Shown: positions 26,166 to 34,759, counted from the first letter of the stretch. The stretch: 37,687 nucleotides of DNA from an uncultured Erysipelotrichaceae bacterium (GCA_947649125.1 CANSQL010000024.1:1-37687); one strand, 5' to 3'. Numbers and translations: made by a program. The notes: a model not told the origin generated them from the sequence alone.

Positions 26166-27230
26166 ATGACGAAGATAGATATTATTTCCGGCTTTTTAGG
26201 CGCAGGGAAAACGACCTTGATCCGCAAGCTGATTCAAGAGGCTTATCAAAATGAAAAGCTGGTATTGATTGAAAATGAATTCGGTGAGATTGGAATTGAC
26301 GGCGGTTTTTTAAAGGATGCGGGAATTGCGGTCAAAGAGATGAACAGCGGTTGTATTTGTTGTTCCTTGGTCGGCGATTTTGCGCAGAGTCTGACGATGG
26401 TCATGGATGAATATGCACCGGATCGCATTATCATTGAACCAAGCGGTGTCGGCAAGTTGTCTGATGTGATTCAAGCCGTCACAAAGCTGAATGATGAAAG
26501 AATGTCGTTGAATTCTTATACTACGGTAGCCGATGCGAAAAAGGTAAAAACCTACAGTAAGAATTTCGGTGAATTCTTTAATAATCAAATTGCTTATGCG
26601 AAAACGATTGTGTTAAGCAGAACACAGTTGCTTTCTCAAGAAAAGCTGAATGAGGTCGTATCGCTGTTACAGAAGCAAAATCCTAAGGCAAGCTTGATTG
26701 TAACGCCTTGGGAGGAGTTAGACGGTGAGAAAATACTGAATACTATGGAGCACGGTGATGATATGGCAAGTGAGCTTTTAGCAGAAATGAATCATCATCA
26801 CGATGAGCATTGTTGCTGCGAACATGATCATCATGAAGGACATTGTTCCCATGAGCATCATCACGATCACGATCACGAGCACTGTTCCCATGAGCATCAT
26901 CATGAGCATGAGGATTGCGGTTGTCATCACCACCATCACCATGCCGATGAGGTATTCACAAGCTGGGGCAGAGAGACCGCCAAGCTTTATTCAAAGAACG
27001 AAATCCAAGCGATACTGACCGCTCTTTGTGAGGAAGCTATCTATGGCAAGGTGCTTCGCGCCAAGGGGATGCTGAGGGGTGAGCACACATGGTATTATTT
27101 TGATATGGTACCGCAGGAATATGAGCTTCGGGAAGGGACTCAGGAAACGATCGGAAAGCTCTGCGTCATCGGCTCGGATTTGAATGAAGAAGCATTGGAA
27201 AAGCTGTTTGGATTGGTGAGTGAAAGGTAA
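26166..27230 (+). CDS. G3E (CobW/COG0523) GTPase with His-rich metal-binding insert
   Basis: Proteins of this family use GTP to hand metal ions, often zinc, to target enzymes. The 354-residue product has GFLGAGKTT (Walker A, residues 9-17), ENEFGEIGID, the metal-binding CICC motif (residues 63-66), IIEPSGVG, and a CobW C-terminal domain from about residue 262. Between the domains, residues 210-259 hold about 26 His and 7 Cys, a strong Zn/Ni/Co binding stretch. AGGAGG precedes the ATG. The stop shares one base with the next gene, also a G3E GTPase, so the pair form an operon. The metal is not fixed by sequence; zinc is the best guess. Confidence 0.92.
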   Translation: MTKIDIISGFLGAGKTTLIRKLIQEAYQNEKLVLIENEFGEIGIDGGFLKDAGIAVKEMNSGCICCSLVGDFAQSLTMVMDEYAPDRIIIEPSGVGKLSDVIQAVTKLNDERMSLNSYTTVADAKKVKTYSKNFGEFFNNQIAYAKTIVLSRTQLLSQEKLNEVVSLLQKQNPKASLIVTPWEELDGEKILNTMEHGDDMASELLAEMNHHHDEHCCCEHDHHEGHCSHEHHHDHDHEHCSHEHHHEHEDCGCHHHHHHADEVFTSWGRETAKLYSKNEIQAILTALCEEAIYGKVLRAKGMLRGEHTWYYFDMVPQEYELREGTQETIGKLCVIGSDLNEEALEKLFGLVSER

Positions 27231-28168
27231 TGAATGTACCTGTATATCTGTTTACCGGTTTTTTAGACAGCGGTAAAAGTACCTTTATTCAAGATACGCT
27301 TCGCGATCCGCAGTTTCATAACCGAGAAAAAACCTTACTGCTGCTTTGTGAGGAGGGAGAAGTCGAGTTTGATCCGGTCGTTATGGCCGATTATCAAGTA
27401 GATATCGTATCAATCGAAAATGAAAGCGATTTAACCTATGAATATTTATGTGAGCTGCATAAGCGCTATCAACCGCAGCGAGTCATGATTGAATTCAACG
27501 GCATGTGGAGTGTTACCGCTTTTTTAGATGTGGAATATCCGTTGGAATGGCTGTTGGTTCAAATCATGACAACGATTGATGCATCCAGCTTTGCCTTATA
27601 TATGAATAATATGCGTTCGCTGATTTATGAACAGGCGGTACACAGTGAGCTTATTATCTTTAATCGCTGTGATGATTCCACGAAGAAAAGCTTTCTGCGC
27701 GGTAATATCAAGGCAATCAATAAGGGGGCACAAATCATTTATGAATCCGTTGACGGTAACATCAATCAGTTGGCTGATGATATTCTTCCGTTTGATAAAG
27801 AAGCCGATATGATAACGATACAGGCGGATGATTACGGATTGTGGTATATGGATATTATGGAAAAGCCGCAGAGCTATGAGGGCAAAAGCGTTATCTTTGA
27901 AGCACAGGTAGTCGAGGTCGATCATGAGCACCGGGATATATTTTTAATCGGTCGTGAGGCAATGGTATGCTGCGCTGAGGATATTCAAATGATTGGCTTT
28001 ATCGTACATTATGCGAAAAGCATGGAACTGAAAAGCGGACAATGGCTTTCATTACGGGCCAAGGTCCATTGTGAATATGATAAGCAATATGACGGCATCG
28101 TTCCGGTACTTTATTGTGAATCGCTTACTGACGCTCAACGTATCGAGGACTATGTTACATTCAGTTAA
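27230..28168 (+). CDS. G3E GTPase domain fused to a YcgQ/DUF1980-type domain
   Basis: The N-terminal half is a CobW-like GTPase (Walker A GFLDSGKST at residues 10-18, IEFNG in place of IEPSG, and NRCD at 145-148 as the G4-like motif). It lacks the CxCC metal motif. The C-terminal part (about residues 215-312: GKSVIFEAQVVEV, then REAMVCCAEDIQMIGFIV, then SGQWLSLRAKV and VPVLYCESL) looks like the C-terminal domain of YcgQ (DUF1980/TIGR03943), where a CC...DA...G signature is typical. YcgQ proteins pair with a YcgR permease in zinc-linked operons; no permease is seen here. The start overlaps the preceding stop (TAATG). A bidirectional terminator follows. Confidence 0.8.
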   Translation: MNVPVYLFTGFLDSGKSTFIQDTLRDPQFHNREKTLLLLCEEGEVEFDPVVMADYQVDIVSIENESDLTYEYLCELHKRYQPQRVMIEFNGMWSVTAFLDVEYPLEWLLVQIMTTIDASSFALYMNNMRSLIYEQAVHSELIIFNRCDDSTKKSFLRGNIKAINKGAQIIYESVDGNINQLADDILPFDKEADMITIQADDYGLWYMDIMEKPQSYEGKSVIFEAQVVEVDHEHRDIFLIGREAMVCCAEDIQMIGFIVHYAKSMELKSGQWLSLRAKVHCEYDKQYDGIVPVLYCESLTDAQRIEDYVTFS

Positions 28169-28175
28169 TTATATA

Positions 28176-28207
28176 AAAACAGAGCTTTTGTATCGGCTCT
28201 GTTTTTT
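28176..28207. terminator. Bidirectional terminator between convergent genes
   Basis: AAAACAGAGC (28176-28185) and GCTCTGTTTT (28196-28205) form a perfect 10-bp stem with A-tract and T-tract on the two sides. It can therefore serve both the GTPase operon (+) and the XRE gene (-). Confidence 0.9.
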
Positions 28208-28215
28208 CATGCAAG

Positions 28216-28542
28216 CTATTTCAGATTTCCTTCCAATGCTTCCATCATTTGAATAATCGCTTGCTTACTTTGCTTGGAAAGCTTGCGAAAGGATAGAATG
28301 AGATATTGTTCATCTGCTGTTTGAATATAATTCGTATTCACATGCGAGGATGTGAAAAATACAGACGGTTCAATATCGAGTGCGTGGCAGATTTTGTCAA
28401 GCACATCTAAGGGAGGGAGAGATTTACCGGTGATATATTTTGATATGGCCTTTTGACTCAGTCCCACCTTTTTCCCAAGTCTTTCCTGTGTCATATTCTT
28501 TAATTCGAGATGGTTTTGAATGATGAATCCTACGTCATTCAT
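28216..28542 (-). CDS. XRE-family transcriptional regulator
   Basis: The 108-residue protein has an N-terminal helix-turn-helix of the Cro/C1 type: NMTQERLGKKVGLSQKAISK plus YITGKSLPPLDVLDKICHAL, residues about 16-56. A short helical C-terminus (LILSFRKLSKQSKQAIIQMM) probably mediates dimer formation. AGGAGG lies 7 nt before its ATG on the minus strand, and a -10 (TATAAT, complement of 28566-28571) sits upstream. It is divergent from the surface-protein gene, and palindromic sites lie between them, so it most likely represses that gene and itself. Confidence 0.9.
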   Translation of the reverse strand: MNDVGFIIQNHLELKNMTQERLGKKVGLSQKAISKYITGKSLPPLDVLDKICHALDIEPSVFFTSSHVNTNYIQTADEQYLILSFRKLSKQSKQAIIQMMEALEGNLK

Positions 28543-28579
28543 TAAGTTTCCTCCTTTTTGGAATAATTATAGAATAAAC

Positions 28580-28609
28580 AGTAGTAGGGGATTGATTTAA
28601 ACTACTACT
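28580..28609. promoter_or_regulatory. Operator 1 (inverted repeat)
   Basis: AGTAGTAG (28580-28587) and CTACTACT (28602-28609) are perfect inverted arms 14 nt apart. They flank the -35 and enter the spacer of the surface-gene promoter. They also lie just upstream of the minus-strand -10 of the XRE gene, so one bound protein could control both. Confidence 0.6.
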
Positions 28610-28620
28610 AATGGTAAAAT
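28592..28620 (+). promoter_or_regulatory. Promoter of the surface-protein gene
   Basis: TTGATT (28592-28597), a 17-nt spacer and an extended -10 (TGG TAAAAT, hexamer 28615-28620). The start would be near 28627, at the edge of operator 2. Confidence 0.65.
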
Positions 28621-28627
28621 TACATTG

Positions 28628-28646
28628 ATACTACCAAAGGTAGTAT
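28628..28646. promoter_or_regulatory. Operator 2 (perfect palindrome)
   Basis: ATACTACC-AAA-GGTAGTAT is a perfect 8-3-8 palindrome at the expected transcription start of the surface-protein gene. It shares the CTAC/GTAG core with operator 1, which suggests the same regulator binds both. Confidence 0.65.
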
Positions 28647-28681
28647 GTGTAGTTTCATGTATTTGATGAAGGAGATGGTAT

Positions 28682-28717
28682 ATGAGGATGAAGCAGCTTT
28701 GCGAGAAAGGGATATGA
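28682..28717 (+). CDS. Leader peptide (11 residues) upstream of the surface protein
   Basis: ATG 28682 is placed 7 nt after AAGGAG (28669-28674), an ideal ribosome site, and encodes MRMKQLCEKGI before TGA 28715-28717. The stop is directly followed by the AGGAGG of the main gene (about 28719-28724). Translating this peptide would hold ribosomes next to that site, so coupling or attenuation is likely. Too short to judge by homology. Confidence 0.5.
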   Translation: MRMKQLCEKGI

Positions 28718-28730
28718 TAGGAGGTAAATC

Positions 28731-31655
28731 ATGATAAAAAGTAAAGCGAAAAAGTTTGGGTTAACGGTATTATCATCAGCAATGCTGGCGGGCATTGTGA
28801 ATCCGTTTCCTGTAATTGCGGCAGAGCCGTTAAAGGGAAAAAATGATATAGCAGCGCAGGCCTTTGATACGACAAAGCCGGTGTTTGAAAGACTGGAATT
28901 GCCGCAAAACGGTCAAACGGTAAAGGTAGGGGACAAGATACCGGTATATGTATATGCCTATGATGCGGACAGCGGTATCAAAACACTGGAAACAAGAATT
29001 ACATTTACTGATAAGGAATTAGATCTATATGAAGTTGAATACGTATTTTGTGAGTATAATGAACAAAATAAGCGTTATGAAGGTGAAATCGAAATCATTG
29101 ACGGCGGCTATACGAAATTGGAAATCGGTAAAGTTGTCATCACGGATAACAGCGGGAATATCCTTGAGGATTATCTTGAAGATTTTGATAATGTTCATGC
29201 GATGATCGAAGGCGGAACTTATGTCGAAAACGAGAAGGGAATCATCGCTGAGGCTTCCGATATTCAAATCGCAAAGATGAATCAGATCGTTTCTGATAAA
29301 GAGGAGCTGACAGTCAGTGTTACGCTTCCGGAAAATGCGAATGAGGATATTGATTCATTGAATGCTGAATTTTATAATGACAGCCGCGGATATACAGGTA
29401 CGACTCTGAATAAGAGTGCGACTGATTCAAGATTGTTTACGGGAACGATAACCTTTAATTATAACGGTAAGTATCGTCTGGATGTGTTAGATGCACATAG
29501 CAGTACCGGAATCAATATGGGCAGAATTACCTACAACAATATGGACGATGTATGGGTAGAGGTTGAAAAGGAAGACTCTATCGATCCGGTATTTAAATCC
29601 ATTGAGATGACTCACAGAGGCGAATTTGTAAAACCGGGGGATAGAATTGATATACGTGTAAAAGCTTCTGATAATGATAAGCTGGAGAAATCAGGCTATG
29701 TCGGAATGCGCGCGGTAATGGATAATATTGAAAATCGCTATCATAGTGTAGAGGTTACCTATAATGAAAAAGAAGATGTTTTTGAGGGCGTTTTTGAAAT
29801 CACCAAGGATACATATCCTTGTGAATGGTATGTGGATGATGTCAGAATAGATGATGTATCCGGCAACGGTATCGATAATTTAAAATTGAATCTTGAAGAA
29901 GATTATTATGTACTGGTTAAGAACGGAAATACGTTTGTGAATCCGTCGTATAAGGTTAATTTACAATTTTATTCTTTAAACAGTAAAGGAGAAATGGTTA
30001 AATCCAAGGAGTTCAAGGGTATAGAGGCAGATCGCAGAAGTAAATGGGGCGATGTGATTAAAAGTGTACCGAGCGTCAGCACTACATATAAAGGATTGAA
30101 ATTTAAGGAATGGACCGATGATTACGGCGGAACCTTTACGCTTGATAAAGAAATACTGGATGATGATTTCGCTATGTATTTTGCGAGCTATGATAAAAAA
30201 ATCGTAAGAGGAAGCTATCATTATCCGAATAAAAACTTAAAATCCGACTACGGCCGCAAAGGTTACCCGGTAGAACTGATTGTTGATCCTGATGAAACTT
30301 ATGAAAATGTATTTAAGCAATTAGCGAAAAAGGAAAAACCGAGCAATATGTATTCCGAGGCAGTATTTACCGGTTGGGATATGGATACTTCTTACAGGGG
30401 TGAGCTTCGTCGCACTGTAAATGAGCTTGACTTTTATGCGAAATTCAAAGATAAAGCTGTAGTAAGTATCTATAAAGATTACTATGATGAAAACGGAAAG
30501 GATGCGCTCCTTGATATTCAAAATAAGCTTGAATATGCAGTCGTAGATAAAAATACAACTTATCAGACATTAATGGATCGCTATGAAAAACGAAGCGTTA
30601 AGCATTATAAAGGACTGCGTTTTAAAGAATGGGACATTAGATGTCCGTACGGACAGGAATTGGAACCTATCAAGGATACAAGCTTTGATTATTCCTCCAT
30701 TTATTTCTTAGCCAAATATGAAAATTGTATGGTTAACTTTATTGTACAGGATAAAGCAGATGAGTTTGGCTCTACGGACAGTTTAGCATATAAAGCTGTA
30801 AAACCGATTGTCGTTGAAAAGGGAGCGATGGTTACATTCCCTAACGGAATCGGAGCGTACAAGGATGTTAATTGGAAATATTCCGTTATCGGTGATTTCC
30901 TTATGGGCGGACGCGGAGTAGCGAACTACAAGAGCGGTGAAAAAGTCAAGGTCACCTCAAATATTCGCTATATCGGATATACAGATTCAAGTACGGAACC
31001 AAATCAGCCGATCATTAATCCGGAAGTTAATAATAAATTATCTCAAGCAGTCATTGATGAAATTGCCGATCGTATTGAAACAGCAAAGTCCGGTGAGGTT
31101 ATTGAAGTAACGATGAATAATGCTACAGTTGTTCCTAAGCATATTTTAGAGGTATTAAAAGGTAAGGATGTAACTGTTAAGCTGAATATGAAGGGCTATA
31201 CATGGGCTATTAACGGAAAGGATATTTTCGCTGAGAAGTTAAAAGATATCAATCTTAAGGTTACTTTCAATACCAACAATATTCCGAACAATGTAGTGAG
31301 TCAATTAGCACAGGGGAATCCGGTAAAACAGCTTTCTTTGGCTCATAACGGTGATTTTGGCTTTAAAGCGAATTTGACCTTTGATATCGGAGATGAATTT
31401 AAGGGAAAATACGGCAATTTATATTATTATGACAGTGATCGCAAAATGGTATTTATGAATGCAGGTCAGATCAAAGAGGATGGAAAGGTTACCGTTTCAT
31501 TCAGTCATGCTTCAGAATATGCGATTGTGATCAGCGATACGGCAACACCGAATACAGGAGATGAAACAAATGCTTCCTTGTATCTCATGCTGATGCTTAT
31601 GACATTGGGCATGGGCGGTTACTTCTTATGGAAAAAGCAGAGGGAAACAGTATAA
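28731..31655 (+). CDS. Large cell-wall-anchored surface protein
   Basis: The 974-residue protein has a signal peptide (residues 1-31, KSKAKKFG then LTVLSSAMLAGIVNPF, cut near VIAA/EP). At the C-terminus it has a sorting signal: TPNTG (residues 939-943), a hydrophobic stretch (about 949-966) and KKQR at the end. The sorting motif departs from LPxTG at the first residue. Residues about 45-400 look like repeated beta-sandwich domains (two VFxxxEx...G..VK.GD.I...V.A.D.... repeats near 51 and 283). From about 405 to 760 come beta-grasp repeats with FKEW and FTGW motifs, as in InlB B/Listeria-Bacteroides repeats. It probably binds host or matrix ligands. AGGAGG precedes the ATG. XRE control is inferred from the flanking operators. 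Confidence 0.85.
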   Translation: MIKSKAKKFGLTVLSSAMLAGIVNPFPVIAAEPLKGKNDIAAQAFDTTKPVFERLELPQNGQTVKVGDKIPVYVYAYDADSGIKTLETRITFTDKELDLYEVEYVFCEYNEQNKRYEGEIEIIDGGYTKLEIGKVVITDNSGNILEDYLEDFDNVHAMIEGGTYVENEKGIIAEASDIQIAKMNQIVSDKEELTVSVTLPENANEDIDSLNAEFYNDSRGYTGTTLNKSATDSRLFTGTITFNYNGKYRLDVLDAHSSTGINMGRITYNNMDDVWVEVEKEDSIDPVFKSIEMTHRGEFVKPGDRIDIRVKASDNDKLEKSGYVGMRAVMDNIENRYHSVEVTYNEKEDVFEGVFEITKDTYPCEWYVDDVRIDDVSGNGIDNLKLNLEEDYYVLVKNGNTFVNPSYKVNLQFYSLNSKGEMVKSKEFKGIEADRRSKWGDVIKSVPSVSTTYKGLKFKEWTDDYGGTFTLDKEILDDDFAMYFASYDKKIVRGSYHYPNKNLKSDYGRKGYPVELIVDPDETYENVFKQLAKKEKPSNMYSEAVFTGWDMDTSYRGELRRTVNELDFYAKFKDKAVVSIYKDYYDENGKDALLDIQNKLEYAVVDKNTTYQTLMDRYEKRSVKHYKGLRFKEWDIRCPYGQELEPIKDTSFDYSSIYFLAKYENCMVNFIVQDKADEFGSTDSLAYKAVKPIVVEKGAMVTFPNGIGAYKDVNWKYSVIGDFLMGGRGVANYKSGEKVKVTSNIRYIGYTDSSTEPNQPIINPEVNNKLSQAVIDEIADRIETAKSGEVIEVTMNNATVVPKHILEVLKGKDVTVKLNMKGYTWAINGKDIFAEKLKDINLKVTFNTNNIPNNVVSQLAQGNPVKQLSLAHNGDFGFKANLTFDIGDEFKGKYGNLYYYDSDRKMVFMNAGQIKEDGKVTVSFSHASEYAIVISDTATPNTGDETNASLYLMLMLMTLGMGGYFLWKKQRETV

Positions 31656-31695
31656 CAGATTAACCATTGTTTCACACCACTACCAAGAATAAAAT

Positions 31696-31729
31696 AAGAA
31701 GGTATGATATATGTCATATCTTCTTTTTT
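31696..31729 (+). terminator. Intrinsic terminator after the surface protein
   Basis: AAGAAGGTATGA (31696-31707) pairs with TCATATCTTCTT (31714-31725), one G-T pair, loop TATATG, then Ts. In the rest of the gap before ppdK (31730-31910) I see no gene; the open frame at 31667-31852 runs through this terminator and is not credible. Confidence 0.85.
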
Positions 31730-31910
31730 CAATATACGAATAAACGGGATGTTGAAATTGAACAGGAAAAGGAAAGTGTTGACACGCATGGATATTCACA
31801 AAAGCATAGGAATAGAATAGAAAGGAGTCTGAAATCAGTGAATGGTTTGTAATAACGGACAGTCTTTTCTTTTGATATCAGCTTTTTTCAAAAATTAATT
31901 GTACCTACTA

Positions 31911-31937
31911 GGAAAACGCTTTCAAAAAGTGTATAAT
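31911..31937 (+). promoter_or_regulatory. cre site and -10 of the ppdK promoter
   Basis: GGAAAACGCTTTCA (31911-31924) matches the CcpA-binding cre consensus TGWAANCGNTNWCA at 13 of 14 positions (only the first base differs). A perfect -10 (TATAAT) lies at 31932-31937 with no recognisable -35, so cre covers the place where the -35 should be. CcpA bound here should block transcription while a preferred sugar is present. Confidence 0.8.
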
Positions 31938-31971
31938 ATATCTATGTGAATACATATGAGGAGGAAAAGCA

Positions 31972-34608
31972 ATGGATAAAAAATATGTATATTTGTTTTC
32001 TGAAGGAAATGAAAATATGCGTGAATTGCTTGGCGGTAAAGGCGCTAACTTAGCTGAAATGATGAATTTAGGTATGCCTGTACCGTACGGCTTTACCATT
32101 ACAACGGAAGCTTGTAATCGTTATTATGATGATAATGAAACGATTAACGATGCAATCAAGGCGGAGATTTTCGATTACTTAGGTAAATTGGAGGAATTGG
32201 CCGATAAACGCTTCGGTGATGCAAAAAATCCGTTACTTGTATCTGTGCGTTCCGGTGCACGTGCTTCGATGCCCGGTATGATGGACACGATTTTGAATCT
32301 CGGTATGAATGATGATGTCGTAAAGGGAGTTGCCGAATTATCCGGCAGTGAGCGCTTTGCGTATGATTCCTATCGTCGTTTTATTCAGATGTTTGCCGAT
32401 GTGGTTATGGGCTTAAATAAAGCGCGCTTTGAGGAGATCATCGATGAGATGAAGGAGCGGAAGGGCGTTAAGCAGGATACGGAATTAGACGGCGAAGATA
32501 TGAAGGAAATGGTAAAACGCTTCAAGGCGTTTTATCAGGATGAGCTTCATGAGGAATTCCCGAGCGATCCAAGAGAGCAGCTGTATCGTTCCGTAGAGGC
32601 TGTGTTCCGTTCTTGGAATAATCCGCGTGCTATTTTCTATCGTAAAATGAACGATATTCCGGGAAGCTGGGGTACGGCAGTCAACGTACAGATGATGGTA
32701 TTCGGCAATATGGGCAATGACTGCGGAACCGGAGTTGCCTTCACCCGTAATCCGAGCACCGGTGAAAACAAGCTGTACGGTGAGTTTTTGATGAATGCAC
32801 AGGGTGAGGATGTCGTTGCCGGTATTCGTACTCCGCAGACGATCGATCAGCTGAAGGATGTAATGCCTGAGGCATATGATACTTTTACTAAAATTTGTGA
32901 GAAATTAGAAACACACTATAAGAATATGCAGGATATGGAGTTTACGATTGAACGCGGTAAGCTTTTTATGCTGCAGACAAGAAACGGAAAGCGTACTGCA
33001 GCGGCAGCCTTGAAAATTGCCTGTGATATGTTTGATGAAGGCATGATTACCAAAGAGGAAGCCTTGATGATGGTGGAGCCGAAGCAGCTGGACAGCTTAT
33101 TGCATCCGCGCTTTGATGAAGGCAAGCTGAAGGCTGCTAAGCCGATTGCTTCTGCGTTACCGGCATCTCCGGGTGCGGCATGCGGACAAATTGTTTTTAC
33201 GGCTGAGGAAGCGATTGAAGAAAGTGAAAAGGGCAATAAGGTCGTGCTTGTGCGCTTGGAAACCTCACCTGAAGATATCGAAGGAATGCATGTATCCGAG
33301 GGTATTTTAACAGTACGAGGCGGTATGACATCTCATGCGGCAGTTGTTGCCCGCGGTATGGGTACCTGCTGTGTATCAGGCTGCGGTGAAATCAAAATCA
33401 ACGAAGCGAATCGATCTTTTGAAGTTAACGGTGCTACGTACCATGCCGGTGATTATATTTCCTTAGACGGTTCTACCGGCAACATTTACGGTGAAGCGAT
33501 TCCGACAGTTCCGGCAGCGATTTCCGGTGATTTCGAACGCTTTATGAATTGGGCCGATGAAGTGCGTGTTTTACAGGTAAGAACGAATGCCGATACACCG
33601 AAGGATGCGGCACAGGCTGTTAAATTCGGTGCACAGGGAATCGGTTTGGTTCGTACCGAGCATATGTTCTTTGAGGGCGATCGTATCAAGGCGGTAAGAG
33701 AAATGATCGTTTCAAAAAATGAGGAACAACGCCGTAAGGCATTGAGTAAATTACTGCCGATGCAAAGAGGCGATTTTGAGGGCATTTATGAGGCTATGGA
33801 AGGTCGCCCGGTTACGATTCGTTATTTGGATCCGCCTTTGCATGAATTCCTGCCTTCCAACAAACAGGATATTGAACAGCTTGCGAATGAAATGGGCATC
33901 AGCGTTGATGAATTAAACAGTGTTGTCGTGTCTTTACATGAGTTTAACCCGATGATGGGACACCGCGGCTGTCGTTTGGCAGTTTCTTATCCCGAAATTG
34001 CGGAAATGCAGACAACGGCAGTAATCGAAGCGGCAATCAATGTGAATCGCAAGCATCCGGATTGGAAGGTCGTTCCGGAAATTATGATTCCGCTTGTCGG
34101 TGATCTGAATGAATTGAAGTATGTAAAAAATGTAGTTGTAAAAACTGCAGAGGAAGTGTTAAAGCGTGAAAATGCTGCTATGGAATATCATGTAGGTACT
34201 ATGATCGAGATTCCTCGTGCCGCATTACTGGCTGATGAAATCGCCCAAGAGGCTGAGTTCTTCTCCTTCGGTACGAACGATTTGACCCAGATGACCTTTG
34301 GTTTCTCTCGTGATGATGCAGGTGCATTCTTAAATGATTATTACGGAAAGAAAATCTTTGAACAAGACCCGTTCTCACGTGTCGATCAAAAGGGTGTCGG
34401 CAAGCTGATCAAACTGGCGGTTGAAGGCGGCAAGGCAACTCGTCCTAATATCAAGCTGGGAATCTGCGGTGAACATGGCGGTGATCCGAGCACGATTGAT
34501 TTCTGTCATCGTATGGGCTTGACGTATGTATCCTGCAGTCCGTTCCGTGTACCGATTGCGCGACTTGCGGCAGCTCAGGCAGCTATACGCAGTAGGGAGG
34601 GGAAGTAA
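31972..34608 (+). CDS. ppdK: Pyruvate, phosphate dikinase
   Basis: PPDK interconverts pyruvate + ATP + Pi with phosphoenolpyruvate + AMP + PPi. It can work in gluconeogenesis or, in many anaerobes, as a PPi-linked glycolytic step. The 878 residues contain the ATP-grasp domain (LLGGKGANLAEM, VSVRSGARASMPGMMDTILN), the swivelling His domain with GGMTSHAAVVARGMG (catalytic His455, as in the Clostridium symbiosum enzyme) and the PEP-binding TIM barrel with GICGEHGGDPS (catalytic Cys832). GAGGAGGA precedes the ATG. It appears monocistronic. The cre site suggests sugar repression, which would fit a gluconeogenic role better. Confidence 0.97.
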   Translation: MDKKYVYLFSEGNENMRELLGGKGANLAEMMNLGMPVPYGFTITTEACNRYYDDNETINDAIKAEIFDYLGKLEELADKRFGDAKNPLLVSVRSGARASMPGMMDTILNLGMNDDVVKGVAELSGSERFAYDSYRRFIQMFADVVMGLNKARFEEIIDEMKERKGVKQDTELDGEDMKEMVKRFKAFYQDELHEEFPSDPREQLYRSVEAVFRSWNNPRAIFYRKMNDIPGSWGTAVNVQMMVFGNMGNDCGTGVAFTRNPSTGENKLYGEFLMNAQGEDVVAGIRTPQTIDQLKDVMPEAYDTFTKICEKLETHYKNMQDMEFTIERGKLFMLQTRNGKRTAAAALKIACDMFDEGMITKEEALMMVEPKQLDSLLHPRFDEGKLKAAKPIASALPASPGAACGQIVFTAEEAIEESEKGNKVVLVRLETSPEDIEGMHVSEGILTVRGGMTSHAAVVARGMGTCCVSGCGEIKINEANRSFEVNGATYHAGDYISLDGSTGNIYGEAIPTVPAAISGDFERFMNWADEVRVLQVRTNADTPKDAAQAVKFGAQGIGLVRTEHMFFEGDRIKAVREMIVSKNEEQRRKALSKLLPMQRGDFEGIYEAMEGRPVTIRYLDPPLHEFLPSNKQDIEQLANEMGISVDELNSVVVSLHEFNPMMGHRGCRLAVSYPEIAEMQTTAVIEAAINVNRKHPDWKVVPEIMIPLVGDLNELKYVKNVVVKTAEEVLKRENAAMEYHVGTMIEIPRAALLADEIAQEAEFFSFGTNDLTQMTFGFSRDDAGAFLNDYYGKKIFEQDPFSRVDQKGVGKLIKLAVEGGKATRPNIKLGICGEHGGDPSTIDFCHRMGLTYVSCSPFRVPIARLAAAQAAIRSREGK

Positions 34609-34729
34609 ATCTATATTTCGATTTCACGATAGATTACGCTCAAGCACTGACTTTTCGTAGGGCGAATGGGGATTATTTGCGAGAGGGGCAGTGGAAAGTC
34701 CTTACTGTTGAAGTGTATATAATTTAATG

Positions 34730-34759
34730 AAAATCCCGTCTTTTATAAGGCGGGATTTT
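34730..34759 (+). terminator. Terminator upstream of the ABC-3C operon
   Basis: A 13-bp stem (34730-34742 with 34747-34759, AAAATCCCG/CGGGATTTT core, one T-G pair, loop TTAT) has A- and T-tracts on both sides. It lies 120 nt after ppdK. The stretch 34609-34729 holds nothing else that I can name. Confidence 0.75.

Noticed and set aside
25976-26254. Open frame of 92 codons before the first G3E GTPase
   Set aside because: It starts in the ilvE terminator tail, has no ribosome site and runs into the GTPase gene in another frame.
31667-31852. Open frame of 61 codons after the surface protein
   Set aside because: It passes through a strong terminator, has no ribosome site and shows low-complexity composition.
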